In this document: positions 1-8,331 of the stretch, one piece after another | Position numbering within the stretch: position 1 is the first letter of the stretch | How the letters are laid out: the number at the start of each line of letters is the position of its first letter | Assembly (NCBI GenBank): GCA_016802295.1 | Contig: JAESIW010000154.1 | Location: forward strand, 807,988 to 819,479 | Direction of reading: 5' to 3' | DNA length: 11,492 nucleotides | DNA from: Brachionus rotundiformis | Taxonomy: Eukaryota > Rotifera > Eurotatoria > Ploima > Brachionidae | Notes under the pieces: model-generated | Databases searched by the model: none | What the model saw: the letters and a program-made list of their open reading frames with translations, nothing else | What the model was told of the DNA's origin: nothing | Translations under genes and position numbers: made by a program

Positions 1-1150
1 AAAAAAGAGTAAAAAATGAAAACAAATTTGAGTAAATGCATAAAATTGTTATAATTTTGTACAAAAAAATAAATATTTAAAATTTGGGAATACTTAAAAA
101 TCAAATTAGGATAAAGAGTTGAACTAGCAGAAAAGAGACATAGTTTAAAAGACAATTATTGTTATTTAAAATATTTTTATATGGCTAACGCTGTTAAATA
201 TTTTTAAAATAATTTCTTATCTCATCTAAATACAAAGCAATTAGGGCTAATCTATCTATCAGATTTGATTATTTATTAAAAAATTGTATAATTGTTCAGT
301 CTGCTCTTTTGATCGTGTCATTTAAGTCATCAATAAAGGAATCCATTGATTAAAATGCCAGATCCAATTTAGGTTCAAGTGATTGTCCATTTATTGCCAT
401 CAAAATGGTAATTAGTTCAGTGATCCGTTTTGCTTAATGCTTCCCTTCCTATTAGACCCTAATCTAAAAGGAAATTAAAGTCAGAAATGAATATTCTTTT
501 CTAGAATATTATTTTTAAGCTTTTAATAAAATTAGCTGAGATGTAAAATTTTGAAAAATAATTTACCAAATTGGAAGATAATAAATTGGTCTAAATCAAA
601 TTTAATACTTGTGTCTATTAAGTATTAATTTGAAAATCATATATTTATTTTCATTAAAATGATTTGATGACAGCATTAGGTTCAGTATTGGAGAAAGCTT
701 AACAAGTGTTTTGGTTCAAATTTTTTGAGAGCTATTTAAAGAATAAACCAATTTTATATATAAATATACTAATAGATAATGCTGTATTAGATAAATTTCG
801 GCCCGATTAGCTTTAAAAATTTAAAAACTAGATTGGATTAATTTTGAAAGTTTGATATCTTTATTTAAAGGAAAAGAGTAATTAATCAAGTATAGTGATA
901 GCCAAAGCAAAGGATATTAGTAGTTTAAAAATCCAATTTGAACTTAGGGCTATCTAACAAGTCAAAATATCAAATGATTACTTATGGTCATATGATGTTG
1001 GTTAATTTGGAATATTTTTTTAGTTGATTTATTGACTAAAAAAATACTCAGGTTAGTTATCTGCTTTGTAATTCATTATATTCAATAATCAAGCTAATAA
1101 AAAGTTTTTATTTAAGAATATATAAATATTAGATGAAAGCATTTTTAAAA
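1..1150. other. AT-rich stretch with no supportable gene
   Basis: All three forward frames are broken by frequent stop codons at about the density expected from base composition. I see no recognisable domain, RNA gene or long repeat. A few less AT-rich patches (about 300-480 and 660-1000) could be old decayed sequence, but nothing identifies them. Confidence 0.5.
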
Positions 1151-1171
1151 TCAATAAAAATAGATATGCGT

Positions 1172-1224
1172 CACCCTCCTCTTTGTTTCAACCGGGCTTG
1201 GGACCGGCTTTGGCAGAGTTATGA
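1172..1224 (+). repeat. Direct repeat, left copy
   Basis: This copy begins CACCCTCCTCTTT, contains GGGCTTGGGACC and ends GGCAGAGTTATG. It aligns with 1592-1644 at roughly 80% identity with two small indels. It contains a hairpin with the loop GCTTGGGA at 1196-1203. Confidence 0.75.
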
Positions 1225-1559
1225 CGGCCAACCTTTCCCTAAGAAGCCAGTGGGACGTTCATCATAAACAGCGCCACTCATCCGAGCACTAGGCTGCGAA
1301 CTCGGCAACTATTTAGACTAGCTTGGAACCACAAACCAAGCGACTTCTCTCTTTCTCAATTGAGATAAAGTCTTAACTTAAGGCTTCCAAAGTTACGTAC
1401 TATCTGCAGAGGGTCAGCTGTACAGCAGATTCTCGCTCCTTTCGGATTCTATACTGGGAGATGGTCGAAGCCAGCGGCGCCCTCATACGACAAGACTTGG
1501 ACAAAGACCCGTAGGCCTATGTACCCGCCATACAGCTCTTCTGCAGACTACGTGAAAGA

Positions 1560-1584
1560 CCACATGCACATACGATGCATGTGG
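1560..1584. repeat. Perfect 9-bp inverted repeat (hairpin)
   Basis: The arms CCACATGCA (1560-1568) and TGCATGTGG (1576-1584) are perfectly complementary around a 7-base loop. It is the strongest hairpin in the structured island and lies just before the right direct-repeat copy. Confidence 0.7.
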
Positions 1585-1591
1585 CTGCCAC

Positions 1592-1644
1592 CACCCTCCT
1601 CTTTTTTCATCAGGGCTTGGGACCTGCGGATCGGCAGAGTTATG
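1592..1644 (+). repeat. Direct repeat, right copy
   Basis: Second copy of the repeat at 1172-1224, offset by 420 bp. The loop GCTTGGGA (1615-1622) is unchanged while the flanking stem differs. Similarity stops soon after GGCAGAGTTATG, followed by return to AT-rich DNA. Confidence 0.75.
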
Positions 1645-1679
1645 GTGACTGCTCTGAGTCCATTTTTTAAAATAAAAAT

Positions 1680-2412
1680 CTATTTTTCAAAATTTCAATT
1701 TTAAATAATGAACTGATTTATTCCAGAATGTCATCCTTTTTATACTCCTTTGGTCAACATGACTCATTGTATTTGGATATTTAATAAATCTTGGTTCAAA
1801 ATATTCTCTGCATTCTCTCTTCAGTTTGAGTACTGATGGAAACGAGTGACTCAGTCCTGTTCCAAATTATCTCTCACTCAGTTCAAAAAGGCGACTTTAT
1901 CGAATGACTGTTGTGAGAACTTTAAAGATTTGATGATGTTTTCGCTTCAAGTCACCATTCTTTATTTGAATTTGAAATTGATTTGAACGAAACTGATTAA
2001 TTTAAGCCTTGAGAATATAAAAACTACGTCCTATTAATACCACATTTATATCTTTTGACGGTCCATATTAAGGTTACAAACAAGAAAAAGTCTTTTTTTA
2101 GTATCGTTAAATAGAATAAACTGTTCTAAGAAGTTAATAATCAGCTAAATGAGGCTTATAACTGAAAAGATAATAGCATTCTGATGATTGGAATGATATA
2201 AATTACAGTTAGATACAAATTGCTAATAACTTATCAGAGAAAATAAAATCCAAAATTTTCCTATTTTTTTTAAAGTATCTAAAATGTGGGCCCATTAAAA
2301 TCGGTTACACAATTTTTTATTTGAATACCACAATTATCAAATAAATGTACACAATTTTTAAAATAATCCATAAAAATAAAGATAAACACTTAATTAAATA
2401 ACAAAACACTAA
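1680..2412. other. AT-rich spacer, no supportable gene
   Basis: No coding frame, RNA gene or domain is recognisable. Two exact TGACTCA heptamers (1760-1766 and 1847-1853) match the AP-1 consensus, but no promoter or gene is near enough to give them a role. The right edge at about 2413 is where reverse-transcriptase coding sequence begins abruptly. Confidence 0.5.
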
Positions 2413-3679
2413 ATATATGATGCCAGTAAAGCATTTGATAAACTTTGGCGTGCTGGGCTTTTCTACAAACTAATCGGAAAAATGAATAATTATTTGTGGA
2501 GATTATTATACAGATATTATGAAATTTCTAAAGTGATCATCAAAGTCGGTGAAGAAAAAAGTAATCCTTTTTCAATAACGGAAGGAGTTAAACAAGGAGG
2601 AATATTATCTCCATACTTATTTAATTTTTTTATCGATAAAATGTTATCTGTATGTACTGATTTGAAAATTGGTGCAAAGATTGGTGAGATAAACTTGTCT
2701 ATTCTAGCCTACTGTGACGATATAGTCTTACTTTCACCATCGGAAAAACACATCAAAATTTTGCTAAGAACCTGTGAAGAATATGCAAAGAATTGGAAAA
2801 TCGAATTTAATGCCTCCAAATCGGCAGCAATAATATTTGAAAAAAAAAGTACAGGTTTTCAAACTGATTTTAAATTAAATGGTTCTACAATTCCAAAAGT
2901 ACAAAGTTTGATTTATCTAGGCCTACCAATTGGAAATCAAAATTCAATAAATGACTTCGTTGAAAATAAGATGAAAAAAGTTGAAAAGAGTTTTTTACTC
3001 TCTAAATAGTTTTGGATGCAAACCAAAGCTAATAAATCCAGAAACTACAGCTTTCTTATACAAACAGTTCTCTCAATCAATCTTTAGATATCATTTAGAT
3101 AATATCTTTATTAATGAAAAGAGTTTAAAGGAATTTGATATACGGCAAAATATTTTAATAAAACGATTTATTGGACTCAGTAAATTTACAAAAACAAAAC
3201 CTTTAAACAAAGCACTAAAATTGGAGTCAATTAGACAAATTTATTATAAGCATAAAATATTCTTTGTAAAACAAATTTTCAATAACCAATTATGTAAAAA
3301 TATATTTGAATTCTTAAGGAAAGATTACAAGATATTTGATAGAGAAAATACTTCTTTTATTAAACAGTTATCAAAAGTAGAAGAGCTGACTCATATAAAT
3401 TGCACTGAATATGAATTAGATCTCAGTGTTATTTTGGTTGAATGGTGCCTTGAATGTAATAACTATGGACTAACCGACTCGATAAAATACTACTTTTATT
3501 TAATAGAATATTGTATGATGAATAATCTTAATCATTTTTTTGTATATAAAAAACTGAATTTTTTACTTAATTGTAATATGGATACCGTAAAACCTTGCAA
3601 ACTACCCCATGGGGTTCAAACGAGAAAATGGGGGGGTTATAATTTAACAGCAATTTATTCTGTAAAATTATTTAAATAA
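2413..3679 (+). pseudogene. Reverse transcriptase fragment, frameshifted
   Basis: The open frame begins at 2413, just after a TAA. It opens with RT block A (YDASKAFDKLW, 2416-2448), followed by GVKQGGILSPYLFNFFIDK (block B) and AYCDDIVLLSPS (block C, catalytic DD). Then come the block D/E-type IEFNASKSAAI and the LIYLGLPIG thumb-side motif. An N-terminal endonuclease domain and the start of the RT are missing. The frame ends at 3009 after LLSK; similarity continues one frame over from about 2991 (FYSLNSFGCKP), so a single T indel in the T6 run at 2991-2996 explains the break. The second segment is a Lys/Asn/Phe-rich LINE C-terminal region. Its last 31 or so codons, from 3585 on, come from the inserted MITE. 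Without that insert the stop would be TAA at 3848-3850. It is not a functional gene here. Confidence 0.85.
3585..3608 (+). repeat. MITE left terminal inverted repeat
   Basis: It begins CCGTAAAACCTTGCAAACTA and ends in CCCC. It runs into the palindrome CCCCATGGGG (3605-3614). It is the exact reverse complement of 3820-3843. Confidence 0.9.
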
Positions 3680-3819
3680 AAGAATAAGAAGAAATTATAA
3701 GAATTTTAATTAATTTTTTAAAACAACCCCGGTGTAATACAGAATTTTTTTTTTAAACCCATGGGGTTATATCATATATTATGGTGGGGGGGCTATAGCA
3801 AATTACACACTATAACCCC

Positions 3820-3843
3820 GGGGTAGTTTGCAAGGTTTTACGG
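3820..3843 (-). repeat. MITE right terminal inverted repeat
   Basis: Exact reverse complement of 3585-3608. On its inner side it forms the palindrome CCCCGGGG (3816-3823), differing from the left end only by loss of the central AT. Confidence 0.9.
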
Positions 3844-3899
3844 TACTTAATTTTCTATTAATTTTTACTTCAATTTGTCCATGGGACTTAAACTTTGAT

Positions 3900-3917
3900 T
3901 AAATAAATAAATAAATA
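3900..3917 (+). repeat. TAAA tetranucleotide tail of the LINE
   Basis: Four TAAA units (3900-3915) plus a partial unit. Short tandem-repeat tails instead of poly(A) are common at the 3' ends of several LINE clades, and this one marks the likely right end of the element. Confidence 0.5.
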
Positions 3918-4077
3918 TATAAAATTGCAACTTATTTGACTAAAAAGACCACTAATTAATTAAAAAACTCATTCTTTTTAATTTTTGACACTATTTACAA
4001 ATGTTGAAATTATTCAATATAAAAAGTGGAAGTAGAATATAAATAATTTTACTTCATGAAAATTAAAGAAATTTTAA

Positions 4078-4491
4078 ATGTCCAATGCAAGCATTTTAGA
4101 AAATAACTTTAACGACATAGTCAAGATGCTGAACCTTTAACAAAAAACAAAAGAAGCACAGGTAGTACTTTTGATTTTTTGCATGATTTCGAATCGTTAG
4201 ATGAATTCAAGCGGCTAATTAAAGATCTTAGGTTCGATAATATCGCTTGGCATTTTCATTTGATCAATCGACTAGCCGATTGTGAGAAGCATATTTACAA
4301 TTGCAAACATCGGCGAAAAGGCTGCAAAAAAGCCATTTTTTTTTCATGTCAAAACTTGTCAAACGCGTGGTACCGTCCATGTATCCGACAACGAGCATTC
4401 AAATCATCCCGAAGAAGAAGATTTTGTAACTATTTCGAAAATGATGAAAAGAAGATGCTGGGTTTGTCCGAATAAATGTGGTAAAAAATAA
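4078..4491 (+). pseudogene. FLYWCH-like zinc-finger fragment, two frameshifts
   Basis: The ATG at 4078 opens a short frame (MSNASILENNFNDIVK), which stops at 4140. Protein-like sequence continues in another frame from about 4113 (QDAEPLTKNKRS, FDFLHDFESLDEFKRL) and includes CEKHIYNCKHRRKGCKKA. It returns to the first frame after the T9 run at 4336-4344 (HVKTCQTRGTVHVSDNEHSNH) and ends at TAA 4489-4491. The spacing YNC-x5-GC ... V-H-V ... EHSNH resembles the C2H2 core of FLYWCH/WRKY-GCM1-type fingers, often found on MULE-family transposases and on domesticated derivatives. No transposase catalytic domain follows. The two opposite frame changes point to a decayed copy, although assembly indels could mimic this. 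The family assignment is tentative. Confidence 0.5.
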
Positions 4492-5090
4492 TATTTTTGT
4501 TTTAGATAAATTTTTTGAATTTTTTTTGTGGTGAAAAAAATATTTTTTGAAATTGTAATTTATGTGTTTTTCTAATAAATATGTGTTGAAATATAAATAA
4601 AAGGTTTTTTCTTAATTTTAATGGGTATTTTTATTAATTGTGTTTTTTTTAATAAAATTGTATTATGAAACTTAAAAATTGTGGTATCAAAAAGTATTAC
4701 GCGTAAAATGTGTTAAGTAAAACAACTTTTTAAAGAAAAAGCGAACATTCTGTCTGATTTTTATTTTAATAAAATATAAACATAGTTGTTTTTAAGTCAC
4801 AAGTCATAAGTCAAGTCACAACTTTGACTTAAAATTACTTATAAAAAAGTCTGAATATAAATTTAACTATTTGGAAAAAATAAAAATAAAAACTATCTAT
4901 TTATTGCCAAGAATATTTTATTAAATTAAAAAAGACAACTTTAATTTAAACTAAATAACTGGTGTAAAACAGAACCAAGTTGTGCTCCAAAATATCTTTT
5001 ATTTCAAAATTAAATTTGAAGCTATTGAAAGCGTTATTGAAAATAGAGAAAAATAAATTACTTTGGAAGCTAAGCATCAACACAGTGATA
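4492..5090. other. Spacer upstream of the MIC60 gene
   Basis: Very AT-rich, with no coding frame I can support. An AATAAA lies in 4590-4605, which could serve the FLYWCH-like fragment. A cluster of AAGTCA motifs lies at 4794-4830. The MIC60 promoter should be in this stretch, but no convincing core element stands out. Confidence 0.4.
4794..4830. repeat. Cluster of AAGTCA hexamers
   Basis: AAGTCA occurs at 4794, 4801, 4808 and 4813, followed by its reverse complement TGACTT at 4825-4830. AAGTCAA (4808-4814) and TTGACTT (4824-4830) can pair as a hairpin. It is either a small degenerate tandem repeat or a cluster of binding sites about 260 bp upstream of the proposed MIC60 start. Confidence 0.45.
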
Positions 5091-8000
5091 ATGTACCAAT
5101 TAATCTCCAAAAATCAAACAGCTAAACTTTTACTGTACCAAAATAAAGTAATTTTATCCAAATAGGAACCAAATCAGTAAAAAAAAGAATTTTTCATCAA
5201 AGAACCAGACATCTTTGCTGAAACTTCGCACTATTTCTTCTTCTCCCATCCGTCACCAGTCTGAAAACGCCCAGCAATCCACGCCACTAAAATCCCGCGC
5301 CGGCCTAAAATTAGTCGCCTTGGCAGTCACAGGTTTCACCATTGGAATCGGCTATGCGACTCTAAATCCAGATTCAAGGCGCCAAATTGAGTCAATGGTC
5401 CCACAATCTTCTCACCTATTCAACTACATTGACCAATTCTTGGGCGAAAATAAAATTCAGCTTAAACCTGAAGAGAAAAAATCCTCACAACTAAAACCAG
5501 TGGTGCCAATCGAGAGTAAAAAGCCCGAGTCAACTGAAAGCACTCCATCCAGGCTAAAAGTGGTGCCAGAGGAAAAAAAAGAGGAGAAAAAAGTCGAGAA
5601 AGAGGACAATAAAGACTGGAGATCCGCAGTTAGGCAACTAGATCTACAAGAGGCCACTGTGAATGCAGTCGAGACAAAGTTACAACACTTGGACCAAACT
5701 GTCAAGCTTAAGGTATCAGAAGCTTTAAATAGCTCCTATGTGGCGATTGAGAGTCTGAACAAGTACCGGCTTGCGTTGAGAAGGGCCCTTGATGACACCA
5801 AATCAGATGGCCTGGACAAGGACCTAGAGTGGCGCCAAGTTACCGACTTGTTCGACTTGCAGTCCACCGATGTAAACTTGGCTAATGAGAAGTTTTTAAT
5901 TGCAAAAAATAATGTCCAAGAGTTGGACAAATTATTGAGCCAAGTTAAGCAAAGTGATGAGTTGAGGAAAAATGTCAAGAATGTTAAACAAACACAAATT
6001 GATTTAATAAACCAAATGAGAAGTCTTCAAGTGGAAGAAAATAAGCTCAATGAAGCCATAGCCCATGCTAATGTGCTCAAGAATTACACCCAAGAGCAAA
6101 AGGTAGCCAGAAACCAATTTTTGAAAGAAATGCAATCGCTTCAACCAGAGGGAATTCGCGCCCAGACTTCCAGTGACCAGTTGAGCAATGAGGAAATTAA
6201 TAGTTTGCTGTTGCATGCCCATAAAAGAGTTGTACAACTACAAAACCAACTGGAAAAATTACAGGTTTACTTCTTTTGAATTAGAGATAATAATTAAAAA
6301 GTTAATTATTAATTAAATAAATTTCTGAATGTTCAGCCTCAATTAAGGTTTAGAATTAAGCAAAAAATGTTTCTAAAGATCCATAGACCAAAGCCAATAC
6401 CAAAAGAATAAATAAAAATATTGAGCATTAGATTTTATTAGCTGGTCATTAAATGGAATCTTTGGCAAATATATTCTATTTTTTTTGGCATTATATTTGG
6501 TTTATACCATCCAGTTGAGTTCAGCCGGAAATTCAAAAATGATTTTAAATTTGTATTTGAATATAAATTTTTATCTTTAAGAATACACTGACAAGTATAA
6601 TTAAGATACTTTGAAAAAAATATTTGTAAATTGAGCAACAAAATAGTGCACAGTTTAGATGAAATTAATAAAAATATCTTTTAAAATCTAATTAAGAAAA
6701 TTAAAATCTTTTAGAAATTAGAATAAAATTAATTATTTAAAAGTGATTTTTTTTTCATTTAAGTCATAAAATTTATCTTTGGCTAGTAATTAAGTAATTA
6801 TTTTTAAAAAAATTTTCTAAAAACATAATTATATTATTTTTAAAAATTTGAAAGAAAATTTTTTTAAAGTCAAGAGTCCTTAGCTTTTTTTTATACAAAC
6901 ATTCTTGGAATATCTGAATCAGTAAATGGAAATTTGACCAAGAGAAGTCTAGATACGCCAAAATAAAGAATTTTTTTTGTGATAATTTTAAAATATAATT
7001 TCATAATTAAAAACAATTTTATCATAGTTGAATATTCAATTATCAATACTAAATATTTTTTATCTATTATTTTTGATACCAGATATTCTGCCATCTAAAT
7101 TCGACATGACTTTATCATAACAGAACTTTCTATTGTTAAATTTGCCAATACACTGCCACCCATATAATAGATAAAATATTTTCTGACATTTTATTTATAA
7201 TATTTTTAAAAGAAAGATCAAAATAAACAAATTCAAACTGCTTTAGAAGAACAACGCGACCAAAACTTAAAGTTCATAAAAGAACATGATTCGGGTCTGT
7301 ACCAATTACACAGAAAAGAATTCGAACTGGAACAGGAAAAAATTGTAAAATAGAGAGATAAAATTTTTATCTATTTTAAACCAAATTTACAGCTTGAAGA
7401 GCAAAACCAAAAGTTCCAAGAAGAATTAAAGAAAGAGTTATCTAGACAAGCGGCCGCTCACAACAACCATCTGGCTCAGATGCTTAGAATTCAGCAAGAT
7501 GAACTAAATTCTCTTTATGAAAAGTAATTACCAAAAATTAAATTAAAATTAACTAATTGGAAAAATTCAAGACGTCTTCTGATCGAAAATGAAAAGACCA
7601 GAACCAGCTTTTACCACATGGTTTCGGACAGTTTAGGTCGTTTGATGGGAATCGAAAAGTCTTTGAACGCTCGAGCCAATCTCGAGCTTCAGGCAAGCAA
7701 TGCAAAACAATTGTGGCTAGCTGTTCAAAATTTGAGCCAAATTATTCAGAGCAGAGCAGAGGAACTTAGCGAGACAGACGATTTGGTGTCCATAAAATCC
7801 AACTTTGACAAAATAAAGCAATCTGCTCCCAATAATGAATTTATTCAGCAAATATTGGCCACTGTTTCGGAGCATGCACTGGCAAATGGCATCTGGTCCG
7901 AGCCAGATTTGAAGGACAGATTCCAAAGACTGAGAGATGTGTGCAACAAAGTGGCCCTAATAGACGACAGAGGCGGTTCTCTGTTCAAATTTTTTATTTC

Positions 8001-8304
8001 CTATCTGCAATCATTTGTTATCATTCATCCCAAAATAGACAAGTCAAAGCTTGATGACCAATCTGGTGCACTCAAATTGGACGAGTCTTTGAGCACATTT
8101 AGCATACTTGACTATGCTGAATACTACCTTGAGAGTGGCAATTTAGAATATGCGCTGAGGCTGATGCAACAGCTTAAAGGCGAACCGAAGCGTTTGGCCA
8201 GAGATTGGATAAAAGACGCTTGTCTTTTATTAGAAATAAAACAAGCATGTAACTTGTTAAATGCGTACATATCCAGTATTTACATTGGTACGAATTTAAA
8301 ATAG
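5091..8304 (+). CDS. MIC60: MICOS complex subunit MIC60 (mitofilin), five exons
   Basis: Proposed exons are 5091-5147, 5203-6264, 7213-7344, 7393-7523 and 7572-8304, giving 704 residues (human MIC60 is about 758). MIC60 is the inner-membrane core of MICOS; it shapes cristae junctions and contacts outer-membrane partners. Visible parts: a basic, acid-free N-terminus suited to mitochondrial import; a glycine-rich membrane segment (about 54-73, LVALAVTGFTIGIGYATL, with GxxxG); a Lys/Glu/Pro-rich linker; a long coiled coil (about 160-470, exons 2-4); and the C-terminal mitofilin region. That region includes IWSEPDLKDRFQRLRD, KVALIDDRGGSLFKFFISYL and the signature around LDYAEYYLESGNLEYALRLM and QLKGEPKRLARDW (about 635-700). 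Exons 2 to 5 join in frame at GT-AG borders. Exon 2 has no usable ATG before the membrane segment, so a first exon is required. The ATG at 5091 is the nearest one that splices in frame, but it is unproven. Stop is TAG 8302-8304. Confidence 0.9.
5148..5202 (+). other. MIC60 intron 1 (proposed, 55 bp)
   Basis: Donor AAA|GTAATT and acceptor CATCAAAG|AAC join 19 codons from the ATG at 5091 to the exon 2 frame in phase 0. An alternative AG at 5207-5208 would also keep frame. This is the least certain part of the gene model. Confidence 0.4.
6265..7212 (+). other. MIC60 intron 2 (948 bp)
   Basis: Donor ACAG|GTTTAC after ...QLEKLQ; acceptor TTTTTAAAAG|AAAGAT before KDQNKQIQTALEEQR. Both are phase 0. 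It is almost twenty times longer than introns 3 and 4. It is very AT-rich, and I see no extra exon, transposon ends or RNA gene inside. Minus-strand open frames here look accidental. Confidence 0.8.
7345..7392 (+). other. MIC60 intron 3 (48 bp)
   Basis: Donor AAAATT|GTAAAATAG and acceptor AATTTACAG|CTTGAAGAG, phase 0. It carries in-frame stops, so it must be removed for the coiled coil to continue from ELEQEKI into LEEQNQKFQEEL. Confidence 0.9.
7524..7571 (+). other. MIC60 intron 4 (48 bp)
   Basis: Donor GAAAA|GTAATTACC and acceptor AAATTCAAG|ACGTCTTC, splitting a Lys codon in phase 2. It joins DELNSLYEK to RLLIENEKTRTSF. Same length as intron 3. Confidence 0.9.
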
Positions 8305-8331
8305 ATCCGTTTTAATTTAGTCCTAGAATTA

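Larger units (their letters stand above)
1165..1670. mobile_element. Unidentified hairpin-rich island bounded by direct repeats
   Basis: Base composition jumps from strongly AT-rich to roughly balanced at about 1165 and drops back at about 1665. A diverged 53-bp direct repeat lies at each end, 420 bp apart, so the block reads as one unit plus the start of a second. It is dense in inverted repeats: 1192-1207, 1321-1341, 1351-1370, 1402-1430, 1560-1584 and 1611-1626. The 9-mer AATAAAAAT lies on both sides (1153-1161 and 1671-1679) and may be a target-site duplication, although it is low-complexity. No credible coding frame is present; the 61-codon open frame at 1519-1704 uses the hairpin sequence and looks accidental. 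A SINE, a retrozyme-like tandem element or a Penelope-type terminal repeat are possible; I cannot choose between them. Confidence 0.45.
3585..3843. mobile_element. MITE with 24-bp terminal inverted repeats, TA duplication
   Basis: Perfect inverted repeats at 3585-3608 and 3820-3843 are flanked by TA at 3583-3584 and 3844-3845. The 259-bp length, lack of a transposase and TA duplication fit a non-autonomous Tc1/mariner-like element, although the ends (CCGTAAAACC) are not ones I can assign to a named family. Inside are two G7 runs (3630-3636 and 3786-3792) and several CCCC/GGGG palindromes, striking in such AT-rich DNA. It sits in the 3' coding end of the LINE and is therefore younger than it. 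Confidence 0.85.
2413..3917 (+). mobile_element. 5'-truncated non-LTR retrotransposon (LINE)
   Basis: The element starts abruptly inside the reverse-transcriptase domain, as expected from 5' truncation during target-primed reverse transcription. It runs through the RT and a C-terminal region, then a short untranslated 3' end, finishing in a TAAA tetranucleotide tail (about 3900-3917). A MITE is inserted at 3585-3843. I could not identify a target-site duplication in the AT-rich flanks. RT motifs are of the LINE type (CR1, L2 and Jockey are candidate clades), but the clade cannot be fixed by eye. Confidence 0.8.

Noticed and set aside
1..1168. A long protein-like frame if TAA and TAG are read as glutamine, as in many ciliates
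   Set aside because: In that frame TGA occurs 5 times against 8 and 11 in the other two forward frames, which is suggestive, but about 28 TAA/TAG codons is near what AT-rich random sequence gives. No domain is visible, and the MIC60 and SCP genes clearly use TAA or TAG as stops.
1490..1520. 5S rRNA end (GCCTACGG on the minus strand)
   Set aside because: Agreement stops after about nine bases; the internal control region and fold are absent.
1172..1644. Hammerhead ribozyme on the minus strand (stem followed by GAAAC; CTGATGA at 1606-1612)
   Set aside because: The stem II plus GAAA arrangement is tempting, but the expected CTGANGA box is CTGCCAA (left) or CTGCCGA (right), lacking essential bases. 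The CTGATGA overlaps the stem in only one copy, and no stem III or cleavage site fits.
1519..1704. 61-codon open frame as a small gene
   Set aside because: It lies across the hairpins and right repeat copy, and has no homologous features or start context worth reporting.
1760..1853. Two TGACTCA (AP-1) sites as an enhancer
   Set aside because: Exact matches, but with no gene, promoter or conservation evidence nearby they cannot be told from chance.
4980..5165. 61-codon open frame as an independent small protein
   Set aside because: It starts only from TTG. Its part from the ATG at 5091 is better explained as the first MIC60 exon, with the remainder running into intron 1.
6438..7094. Minus-strand open frames in the long MIC60 intron
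   Set aside because: Short, low-complexity Leu/Ile/Lys/Asn-rich translations expected from AT-rich DNA, with no motif.
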